A stretch of DNA of 64,000 bases from Sphingomonas sp. C3-2 (GTDB lineage: Bacteria > Pseudomonadota > Alphaproteobacteria > Sphingomonadales > Sphingomonadaceae): the NCBI RefSeq assembly GCF_033025475.1, contig NZ_CP130322.1, forward strand, positions 1,178,001 through 1,242,000. Direction: 5' to 3'. Positions within the stretch are counted from its first letter, which is position 1; each line of letters starts with the position of its first letter. The notes beneath the pieces are model-generated. The model saw only the letters and a program-made list of their open reading frames with translations. It ran no database searches and was not told the DNA's origin. Position numbers and translations under genes: made by a program. Positions 8,621 to 15,676 of the stretch are shown in pieces.

Positions 8621-9319
8621 ATGGCTGATCCTGTGCCGCGCCCCGCCCTGAACCCCGCGCAAACGCCAGCGCCGCTGCGCGAGCTGGCAGGCGATTGGTC
8701 CAGCGACCAGGAGGTGTTCAAGGGCACGCACTGGGGGAAGGCCATGATGTGGATCTTCCTCCTCTCCGATACCTTCATCTTCTCCTGCTTCCTCACCGCC
8801 TATATGACGATGCGCTCCTCGGTCGCGGCGCCCTGGCCCAATGCCAGCGAAGTCTTCGCGCTCAGCATCGGTGGCCAGCCCATCCCCCTCATCCTCATCG
8901 CGATCATGACCTTCGTGCTCATCTCGTCGAGCGGGACGATGGCGATGGCGGTCAACTTTGGCTACCGGCGCGATCGCCGGAAAACCGCCGCGCTGATGTT
9001 CGCCACCGCGCTGCTCGGCGCCACCTTTGTCGGCATGCAGGCCTTTGAATGGACCAAGCTCATCGTCGAGGAAGGCGTGCGCCCCTGGGGCAATCCGATG
9101 GGGGCCGCGCAGTTCGGCGCCTCCTTCTTCATGATTACCGGCTTTCACGGGCTTCATGTATCGGCGGGCGTCATCATGCTCCTCATCGTCGCGTCCAAGG
9201 TAGCGCGCGGCCATTATGATCGCAGCGGCGATTACGCCGCGGTCGAGATTGCGGGGCTCTATTGGCACTTCGTCGATCTCGTCTGGGTGTTCATCTTCGC
9301 ATTCTTCTATCTCTGGTGA
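8621..9319 (+). CDS. coxP: Cytochrome c oxidase subunit III (CoxP-like)
   Basis: A 232-residue subunit III with several transmembrane helices. The conserved helix motif FFMITGFHGLHVSAGVIM and a C-terminal YWHFVDLVWVFIFAFFYLW are classic for this family, including the WHFVDxVW signature. It begins 10 bases after coxO. Because it keeps the canonical C-terminal signature, it is the more conventional of the two subunit III genes here. Confidence 0.88.
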   Translation: MADPVPRPALNPAQTPAPLRELAGDWSSDQEVFKGTHWGKAMMWIFLLSDTFIFSCFLTAYMTMRSSVAAPWPNASEVFALSIGGQPIPLILIAIMTFVLISSSGTMAMAVNFGYRRDRRKTAALMFATALLGATFVGMQAFEWTKLIVEEGVRPWGNPMGAAQFGASFFMITGFHGLHVSAGVIMLLIVASKVARGHYDRSGDYAAVEIAGLYWHFVDLVWVFIFAFFYLW

Positions 9320-9330
9320 GGCGACGGCAT

Positions 9331-9705
9331 ATGAACCACGCGTCCCAACCCCTGCCCCCCGACACTGCGGCCCAGCCGGCACCGCCGGTCGATACGCACG
9401 GCCAGCACCCCATTGGCGTCTATCTCAAGGTCTGGGGCTATCTCTTCCTGCTCAGCACCTTGTCCTATCTGGTCGACTATTTTCAGCTGCAGGGGATCAT
9501 GCGCTGGGTGCTCATCATCACCTTCATGCTGCTCAAGGCCGGGCTGATCGTCGCGATCTTCATGCACATGGCGTGGGAACGGCTTTCGCTGATCTACGCC
9601 GTCCTCGTCCCGCCGCTCTGCCTGCTCACGCTGGTGCTGCTGATGCATATCGAATCCGACTATATTTACTGGACGCGGCTGATCTTCTTCGATCGGGGGA
9701 ATTAG
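9331..9705 (+). CDS. Cytochrome c oxidase subunit IV-like membrane protein
   Basis: A 124-residue protein with a Pro-rich N-terminus and three transmembrane helices (about residues 33-50, 58-82 and 88-108), including LLKAGLIVAIFMHM, the pattern of prokaryotic subunit IV (COX4_pro/CyoD-like). The ATG at 9331 lies 11 bases after coxP; longer in-frame starts would lie inside coxP. It probably helps CuB assembly or stability, as its family does. Confidence 0.8.
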   Translation: MNHASQPLPPDTAAQPAPPVDTHGQHPIGVYLKVWGYLFLLSTLSYLVDYFQLQGIMRWVLIITFMLLKAGLIVAIFMHMAWERLSLIYAVLVPPLCLLTLVLLMHIESDYIYWTRLIFFDRGN

Positions 9706-9707
9706 CG

Positions 9708-10418
9708 ATGGACCGGTGGGATTGGGTCCGTACGGCAAGCGCGATCACTCTCGCCATCGGCGTTGCCGGCGGCAGCAGTTGGTTTGCAACACAACTAGTT
9801 AATTCCGATTATCCCGGCCAGCCTTCCTACAAGCCGGCCGGGCTGGGCGCCCCGATCGATCTCGCCCAGCTCCAACGCAGCTGGCCCTCGGGGCTGTCCA
9901 CCCCCGGCGATGACAATCGGTTGAGCGGCTATATGAGCGCGGTGGCCAAGGGCACTGCGCCGCATCCCGCCCCAGCCGGCCCGGTGGCGGCAGCCCCGGC
10001 ATTGCCGCCGCCCGATCTCGGCACGCTGCTCGCCAGCGCCGACGCCGCCAAGGGTAAGGCCACCGCGCGGGTCTGCGTCAGTTGCCACAGTTTTCAACAG
10101 GGGGGAGCAAACGGGATCGGCCCCAATCTCTGGGCGATCGTCGGCCGCACGGTGGGCCGGGAACCGGGCTTCGCCTATTCGCAGGCGCTCGCCGTCCAGC
10201 AGGGAAGCTGGAGCTATGAACGGCTCGATCACTGGCTGATGAGCCCGGCGCGCGCGGTGCCGGGCAACAAGATGGGCTTTGCGGGTATCCGCAACCCCCA
10301 GGACCGCGCGAATGTCCTGGCGTATCTGGGGCAGTTGGGCGCCGCCCCGACGCCCTTCCCAGCACCTCAGCCGGCAACGGTCGCAGCGGGTGGGGGTGCC
10401 GCGAAGCCGGGGCGCTGA
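9708..10418 (+). CDS. Membrane-anchored class I cytochrome c
   Basis: A 236-residue protein with an N-terminal hydrophobic anchor (about residues 10-28), a Pro/Ala-rich linker and one c-type haem domain. The haem motif CVSCH covers residues 123-127 and the axial Met is in GNKMGFAGI. The ATG at 9708 comes two bases after the previous stop, so it is translationally coupled to the oxidase genes. The likely role is electron donor from the bc1 complex to this oxidase, like CycM-type cytochromes. The linker would let the haem domain swing between partners. Confidence 0.85.
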   Translation: MDRWDWVRTASAITLAIGVAGGSSWFATQLVNSDYPGQPSYKPAGLGAPIDLAQLQRSWPSGLSTPGDDNRLSGYMSAVAKGTAPHPAPAGPVAAAPALPPPDLGTLLASADAAKGKATARVCVSCHSFQQGGANGIGPNLWAIVGRTVGREPGFAYSQALAVQQGSWSYERLDHWLMSPARAVPGNKMGFAGIRNPQDRANVLAYLGQLGAAPTPFPAPQPATVAAGGGAAKPGR

Positions 10419-10426
10419 TCCCCGGC
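10406..10426. terminator. Short hairpin between convergent operons
   Basis: GCCGGGG / CCCCGGC with a 7-base loop overlaps the cytochrome c stop and lies just before the convergent response regulator stop. There is no clear T run, so termination strength is uncertain. Confidence 0.35.
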
Positions 10427-10443
10427 CTCATCGAACTATCAAA

Positions 10444-11247
10444 TCAGTGAACGAAGCGCGCCACCACGTCGCGGTAGCTGCGGCTCACCTTCACCTGCGC
10501 CCCGGAATCGAGGACAAGGAAGCATTCGCCGTTGGTGTGCGGCTTCACCTGCTTGACGAGGTCGAGGTTGACGATCGTCGAGCGGTGCACGCGCTGGAAC
10601 CGGCGCGGATCGAGGCGCTTTTCCAGATCCTTCATCGTCTCGCGCAGGATCAGCGTATTGTCGCCGGTATAGATGCACATATAATCGCCGGCGGCGTCGA
10701 TCCGTTCGATCGTATCGACATCGACGCGGAAAATCTGCCCGCGATCCTTGATGTTGATCAGCTTTTCATAGCGGTTGGCCGCGGGCGCATCGCCCGTCTC
10801 GCCGATCGCTTCGGCAGCGGCCTCGGGCGCCACCTCGGTCAGCACTTCCTTCAGCCGCTCGGCCTCTTCCTGGCCGCGCTTCTCGGTCAGGCGCTGGCGC
10901 ACGCGCTCCAGCGTGTCGGCCAAGCGCTCGGGCTCTACCGGCTTCATCAGATAATCGGTCGCCTGCGCTTCGAAGGCGCGGATGGCGTGGTCGGAATAGG
11001 CCGTGACGAACACGAACAACGGAGGCTCGACCTCCATCATCCCCTGCACCACCGAAAAACCGTCAAATCCGGGCATCTGGATATCGAGGAAAACCAGATC
11101 GGGCTTGTTCGTCTTGATCGAGCGAATGGCCTCGCGGCCATTCAGGCAGGTGTCGATAATTTCAACGTCTTCATGCGCTTCCAGTCTCAGCTGAAGTCCC
11201 TGGATCGCCAGAGGTTCGTCATCGACCAGAATGGTACGTATCGTCAT
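10444..11247 (-). CDS. LytTR-family response regulator
   Basis: A 267-residue regulator. The receiver domain (residues 1-120) has acidic residues D9-D10, phospho-acceptor Asp55 in FLDIQMPG and a late Lys in YLMKPVEP. A Glu/Ala-rich linker leads to a C-terminal LytTR DNA-binding domain (about 165-265) containing RFQRVHRSTIVNLDLVK. It overlaps the upstream sensor kinase gene by four bases, so the two form a pair. It runs convergent to the oxidase operon. Targets are not visible; LytTR proteins bind short direct repeats. Confidence 0.9.
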   Translation of the reverse strand: MTIRTILVDDEPLAIQGLQLRLEAHEDVEIIDTCLNGREAIRSIKTNKPDLVFLDIQMPGFDGFSVVQGMMEVEPPLFVFVTAYSDHAIRAFEAQATDYLMKPVEPERLADTLERVRQRLTEKRGQEEAERLKEVLTEVAPEAAAEAIGETGDAPAANRYEKLINIKDRGQIFRVDVDTIERIDAAGDYMCIYTGDNTLILRETMKDLEKRLDPRRFQRVHRSTIVNLDLVKQVKPHTNGECFLVLDSGAQVKVSRSYRDVVARFVH

Positions 11248-12347
11248 GCGGCCACTTTCGGCTGTTCTTCCAATTGAAGAGGGAACTCGATGACAACGCT
11301 GAACCCGCCACTTGGTTTCGAACCGGCATCAAAACGATGCTCCGGTCCGAACGCCTGCGCAAGACGGTCGCGAATGTTGGCAAGACCCACTCCAGTGGAA
11401 TAGCTGGGGCGCAATGACGGTCCGTTCAACCCCGGGCCGGTATCCGATACGGTGATCTGCACCCGATCTCCGGCAAGCCGCGCATCAATCGAGATATCGG
11501 CGCCCTCTTCCTGCGGCGTCACCGCATATTTGATCGCGTTCTCCACCAGCGGCTGCAGCAAAAGCGACGGTAACCGCGCCTTCATGACGTTTTCGTCCAC
11601 ATTGAAATGCGTGCGCAGACGATCCTCGAAGCGCATCTTCTCGATCTCGAGATAGAGTTTCAGCGTCTCCACCTCCTGCGAAAGCGGCACCAGCGCGGTC
11701 GGTTCGTTGACCAATGTGTAGCGGAGGAAAGAGGACAGGCGCGACAACATCGCATTGGCGCGGTCGGTCTGCTTCAGCAGCACCAGCGTCGAAATCGAAT
11801 TGAGCGTGTTGAACAGGAAGTGCGGATTGAGCTGATAGCGCAGCATCGCAAGCTGCGCCGCGCTCGCCTGACTGTCGAGCTTCACCAGCTGATCGGCCTG
11901 TTCCTCGACGATCAGGTAAAAATTGATCGCGTAATAAAGTGCCGACCATGCCGCGAGGATCGTGAAATCAAGAAACAGCGTCCCGATGATCAGGCTCGTC
12001 GCAAATGGCGTGGTCGGCCGGTTGATCGTTGAAAACACCCAGGCATCGATCGTGGCATAGAGCAACGTCGCCAGCACGACCGCCGCCACCGATGCCCCCC
12101 AGGTCACGATCCGCGCCCGGTTGATCACCAGCCGGTACACCACCGCCAGCATCAGCGTCAGCGAATAGCCGGTGACGACATGGATCAGCAGCGGAACGAG
12201 GAATTCGAGCGGAAACCCGTTGGAAAAGCCCGAAATGGCGCGCAGGACGAGATACCCCGCCCAGCCCGCCGACTGGAGGTTCCAAAACGCCCTGTTCTTG
12301 TCGTCGAAGAACGGCTTCTGGGACAGCCCGATAATTGCCATGGCCAC
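11244..12347 (-). CDS. LytS/YehU-type sensor histidine kinase
   Basis: A 367-residue membrane kinase. Four hydrophobic helices cover about residues 40-155. Next comes the His_kinase domain with the phospho-acceptor motif YQLNPHFLFNTLNSI (about 169-183), and then an HATPase domain with LVENAIKYAV (N box) and DTGPGLNG (G1 box). No separate sensor domain is visible, so the stimulus is probably sensed in or near the membrane. It is cotranscribed with the LytTR regulator. Proximity to the terminal oxidase suggests, but does not show, a respiratory or membrane-energy signal. Confidence 0.88.
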   Translation of the reverse strand: MAMAIIGLSQKPFFDDKNRAFWNLQSAGWAGYLVLRAISGFSNGFPLEFLVPLLIHVVTGYSLTLMLAVVYRLVINRARIVTWGASVAAVVLATLLYATIDAWVFSTINRPTTPFATSLIIGTLFLDFTILAAWSALYYAINFYLIVEEQADQLVKLDSQASAAQLAMLRYQLNPHFLFNTLNSISTLVLLKQTDRANAMLSRLSSFLRYTLVNEPTALVPLSQEVETLKLYLEIEKMRFEDRLRTHFNVDENVMKARLPSLLLQPLVENAIKYAVTPQEEGADISIDARLAGDRVQITVSDTGPGLNGPSLRPSYSTGVGLANIRDRLAQAFGPEHRFDAGSKPSGGFSVVIEFPLQLEEQPKVAA

Positions 12348-12451
12348 GCAATATGCGATTGTGATGGCTACGGGAAGCGCCCGATTGACCCGCCCATGGG
12401 GCTTTTTGTCACACTTGTCTCATCGCGGCCACACGCGCATAGCAACCACCT

Positions 12452-12859
12452 ATGGGTGGGGTTCGGGCACGTCTGATGCGGGATAACAGGGCGGTGGCGC
12501 TCTGGATTTTCACCTGTGCGCTCCTCCTCCGCATCCTGATCCCCGCCGGGTGGATGCCCGATACCGGGATTGATGGCCGCGTACGGATCACCCTGTGTAC
12601 ATCCACCGGGCTGGTCGAAGCCTATATCGACCGAAACGGTACGCTCCACGACAAATCGTCGAAATCCGAACCGCGCACCGATCAGCCCTGCTCCTTCGCA
12701 GCACTCGGCATCCCGGTAGATCCGCCCATCCCGGCGGCAAGCGCGATACCGCTGCTGGTGCCCACGCATTTCGGCGTCATCCGCCCTTCGGCCGTCGCGG
12801 TCGGACGTGGCCTGGCAGCACCGCCCCCACCGGCGATCGGACCACCCAACCTCCTTTGA
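12452..12859 (+). CDS. DUF2946-like small membrane or exported protein
   Basis: A protein of up to 135 residues. One N-terminal hydrophobic helix (about residues 15-33) is followed by a region with two cysteines (ITLCTS and QPCSFAAL) spaced as in DUF2946 proteins, and a Pro-rich tail. Two starts are possible, ATG at 12452 or at 12476, and neither has a clear ribosome site. It lies 56 bases upstream of a TonB-dependent receptor, and DUF2946 genes are often found next to such receptors, including putative copper receptors. Function unknown; metal handling is a guess from context. Confidence 0.6.
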   Translation: MGGVRARLMRDNRAVALWIFTCALLLRILIPAGWMPDTGIDGRVRITLCTSTGLVEAYIDRNGTLHDKSSKSEPRTDQPCSFAALGIPVDPPIPAASAIPLLVPTHFGVIRPSAVAVGRGLAAPPPPAIGPPNLL

Positions 12860-12915
12860 AACCCCGGTGGCGCCCGGCACGCGGGCGCACAGCTGTTTTC
12901 AAAGGAAATCATCCA

Positions 12916-14931
12916 ATGTCGAAAATTGTCCGCGCGCTTTCGGGCGCGTCCGTTCTTGCGCTTGCCTGCGCCGCATCGCCCGTCCTTGCCGACGATGACC
13001 AGCCGATCATCGTCACTGCCCAATCGACTGAAACCGCCGAGCAGGAAATCACGCGCACGCCCGGTGGCGCGGATCTCGTATCTGCGGCCGCCTTCGAAAA
13101 CCGGGTTGCCGTCACGCTGCGCGATGCTCTCGCCATGTCGCCCGGGGTCTATGCGCAGCCACGCTACGGGCAGGAAATTCGTCTTTCCATCCGGGGCTCG
13201 GGGCTCAGTCGCGGCTATCACATGCGCGGCATCACGCTGTTGCAAGACGGGGTTCCCATCAATCTGGCCGATAACAGCGCCGATTTTCAGGAACTTGATC
13301 CGCAGATCTTCCAGCATATTGCCGTCTATCGTGGATCGAACGCCCTGCGCTTCGGCAGCGCCACGCTTGGCGGCGGGATCAACGCGGTAACGCCAACCGG
13401 ACGGACCAGCCCGGGCTACGAGCTGCGACTTGACGGCGGTAGCTTCAACACACTGGGCACCAAGGCTGCCGCAGGCTTTGCAGACGAGCATGCCGATGCC
13501 TGGCTCGCGATTACTGCGGACCGCTCCGATGGCGATCGTGCCCATTCGGATCGCTCCGCGCTCCGCTTCAACGGCAATGTCGGGCTTCGGCTGGGCGCGC
13601 GCGTCGAATCGCGCTTCTATGCCACGATCAATCATGTTCGGCAGGACATGCCCGGTGCTCTGACGCGCGAGGATGCCATCCACCATCCCGGCATGGCCCT
13701 GCCCAACGCTATCGCCATGGATCAGGCGCGCGACGTCGATTCTCTGCGCCTGCAAAACCGCACCACGGTCGCGCTCGGCGCCGGCACGCTGGAGGCGGGG
13801 CTGTTCTATAATGCCAAGCAGCTCCACCATCCGATCTTCCAGCTGATCGATCAGAAGTCGGAAGATTATGGTGCCTATGCCCGGCTAGCGCTCGCCGGCA
13901 ATCTCGCCGGAATGGATGCGGAGGCCATCATCGGCGGCACCGCGCGTTTCGGCCATATCGATGCCCGCCAATATCTGAACCTTGCGGGCAAACGCGGCGC
14001 GCAAACGTCCGATGCCCGGCACGAGGCACAAACCCTCGACGGCTATTTTGAATTCCGTTTGAAGCCCGCCGCCACGCTCAGCCTGATTGCTGGCGGCGCC
14101 TATATCCACGGTGAACGCAACATCGCGAATTTCACCCGGCCGAATATGGGCGGCACCGCCAGTTTCGATCGCTTCGCACCGAAATTCGGTCTGCTTTACG
14201 AACCCGCACAGAATATTCAGTTCTACGCCAATTACAGCCGCTCGGTCGAACTGCCCGGGCTGACCGAACTCGCGCAGACGCAGGTCGGCGGGTTAACCGG
14301 TTTTGTCGATCTCGCCCCACAGCGTGGCTGGACCTTCGAATTCGGGACGCGCGGCGAAAGGGGGCTCGCACGCTGGGATATCACCGCCTATCGATCCGAC
14401 CTTGAAGGCGAACTGCTCCAGTATAATCCTGATCCGATCAGCATTCCGGCGATCCCTTCGGCAACCTTCAACGCTGGCCGCACCCGGCATCAGGGTATTG
14501 AGGCGGCCTTGGCGCTCCAACTCGCGCCCTTTGCCCTCCTCACCCAAAGCTATCAGTTCAACGATTTCCGCTTTCGTGGGGACAGCCGATACGGGAACAA
14601 CCGCCTGCCCGTTCTGCCCCAGCATCTCTACCGCGCAGAACTGCGTCTCTGCACGGCGGAGCTCGCGCTCACACCCCGGCTGGAATGGGTGCCGCGCGGC
14701 GCCTGGGCGGATTATGAAAATACGACCCGTACGCGCGGCTATGCGCTGATCGGCCTCGGCGCCGAGGCAGTGGTACGACCGGGCGTCACGCTGTTCGCCG
14801 ATGCGCGCAATCTCACCAACAAACGGGCCATCGGCGATATTTCAGCCGTGGTGACGGCAACCGATGCATCCGCCATCTATTATCCCGTCGAACGGCGCGC
14901 GCTTTATGGCGGCGTGCGCATGCGCTTCTGA
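12916..14931 (+). CDS. TonB-dependent outer-membrane receptor (FecA-like architecture)
   Basis: A 671-residue receptor. The signal peptide ends near VLADDDQ and is followed by a TonB-box-like IIVTAQ. A plug domain (about 35-155) has RLSIRGSGLSRGYHMRG and GGGINAVTP, and a 22-strand-type barrel ends in Phe (VRMRF). The ATG at 12916 follows aaaggaaatcatcca; longer in-frame starts would overlap the DUF2946-like gene. It imports an unknown ligand using TonB energy. The DUF2946-like neighbour would fit a metal or metal-chelate ligand; nothing in the sequence fixes the substrate. Confidence 0.88.
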   Translation: MSKIVRALSGASVLALACAASPVLADDDQPIIVTAQSTETAEQEITRTPGGADLVSAAAFENRVAVTLRDALAMSPGVYAQPRYGQEIRLSIRGSGLSRGYHMRGITLLQDGVPINLADNSADFQELDPQIFQHIAVYRGSNALRFGSATLGGGINAVTPTGRTSPGYELRLDGGSFNTLGTKAAAGFADEHADAWLAITADRSDGDRAHSDRSALRFNGNVGLRLGARVESRFYATINHVRQDMPGALTREDAIHHPGMALPNAIAMDQARDVDSLRLQNRTTVALGAGTLEAGLFYNAKQLHHPIFQLIDQKSEDYGAYARLALAGNLAGMDAEAIIGGTARFGHIDARQYLNLAGKRGAQTSDARHEAQTLDGYFEFRLKPAATLSLIAGGAYIHGERNIANFTRPNMGGTASFDRFAPKFGLLYEPAQNIQFYANYSRSVELPGLTELAQTQVGGLTGFVDLAPQRGWTFEFGTRGERGLARWDITAYRSDLEGELLQYNPDPISIPAIPSATFNAGRTRHQGIEAALALQLAPFALLTQSYQFNDFRFRGDSRYGNNRLPVLPQHLYRAELRLCTAELALTPRLEWVPRGAWADYENTTRTRGYALIGLGAEAVVRPGVTLFADARNLTNKRAIGDISAVVTATDASAIYYPVERRALYGGVRMRF

Positions 14932-14938
14932 GCCTACC

Positions 14939-14973
14939 TGCCCGTCTGGTAGCCTTTTGCAACCGGACGGGCA
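14939..14973. terminator. Hairpin after the TonB-dependent receptor
   Basis: TGCCCGTCTGG / CCGGACGGGCA, an 11-base stem with one G-T pair, lies 8 bases after the receptor stop. No T run follows, so it may be a weak or Rho-assisted terminator, or an mRNA-stabilising hairpin. Confidence 0.45.
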
Positions 14974-15012
14974 TCGGGCTATCTTCGGCGCAAACAGATC
15001 CGGAGAGGTGCC

Positions 15013-15609
15013 ATGAACGACGCGTCGCATGATCGTGCCCGTTTTACCGCCATGACCGAAGGTACGCAGGCGGACTGGCAGATCATCGCCAGCCACTTCG
15101 TCCCCTTCGCGGCCTCAGGCGGCAAGCGCATTCTCGATCACCTCCGCCTGCTCGATGGCGATTTCGGTGGCTTCCCGGTAGACCGGCTCCAGCATTCGCT
15201 CCAGACCGCGACCCGCGCGCACCGCGATGGGCGGCCCGATGATTATGTGGTGATGGCGCTGATCCACGATATCGGCGACACGCTCGGCGCCTATAACCAT
15301 CCCGATATCGCCGCCGCGATCATCAAGCCCTTCGTGTCGGAAGAACTCCACTGGATCACCGCGCAGCACGGCGTGTTCCAAGGATATTATTTCTTCCACC
15401 ATCTCGGCATGGACCGCGACTTGCGCGAGAATTTCCGCGGCCATCCGCATTTCGAGGCCTGCGCCGAATTCTGCGAGAAATATGATCAGGCTGCCTTCGA
15501 TCCGAGTTACGACAGCGCCCCCCTCAGCTTTTTCGAACCGATGGTGATGTCCCTCTTCGAACACCCCCAGCAAAGCCTTTACGCGCGCGTGGTCGACAAC
15601 GCGGCCTGA
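15013..15609 (+). CDS. HD-domain protein, possibly of the PhnZ/MIOX-like oxygenase group
   Basis: A 198-residue cytoplasmic protein. An HD-type metal site is visible as His61 (LQHSLQTA), His85-Asp86 (ALIHDIGD) and further histidines around 113-130. This spacing is seen both in HD phosphohydrolases and in the mixed-valent di-iron oxygenases PhnZ, TmpB and MIOX. The C-terminal KYDQAAFDPSYDSAPLSFF resembles the Asp-containing tail of the PhnZ-like branch. No phosphonate or inositol genes adjoin it. The ribosome site ggagaggtgcc precedes the ATG. Substrate unknown. Confidence 0.7.
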   Translation: MNDASHDRARFTAMTEGTQADWQIIASHFVPFAASGGKRILDHLRLLDGDFGGFPVDRLQHSLQTATRAHRDGRPDDYVVMALIHDIGDTLGAYNHPDIAAAIIKPFVSEELHWITAQHGVFQGYYFFHHLGMDRDLRENFRGHPHFEACAEFCEKYDQAAFDPSYDSAPLSFFEPMVMSLFEHPQQSLYARVVDNAA

Positions 15610-15616
15610 CCTGCCC

Positions 15617-15649
15617 AAAACAAAACCGCCGCCCCTTTCGGGACGGCGG
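15617..15649 (-). terminator. Rho-independent terminator of the leftward TonB receptor gene
   Basis: Read on the minus strand, CCGCCGTCCC-gaaa-GGGGCGGCGG is followed by a T-rich run (ggttttgtttt). It sits between convergent genes and may also serve the HD gene. Confidence 0.75.
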
Positions 15650-15676
15650 CCTTGCTTGGTTCAGCCCTGATCGAGA

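Noticed and set aside
15285-15300. GCCTATAACC inside the HD-domain gene as another copy of the motility word
   Set aside because: It encodes conserved-looking Ala-Tyr-Asn and has no gene start downstream at promoter distance.
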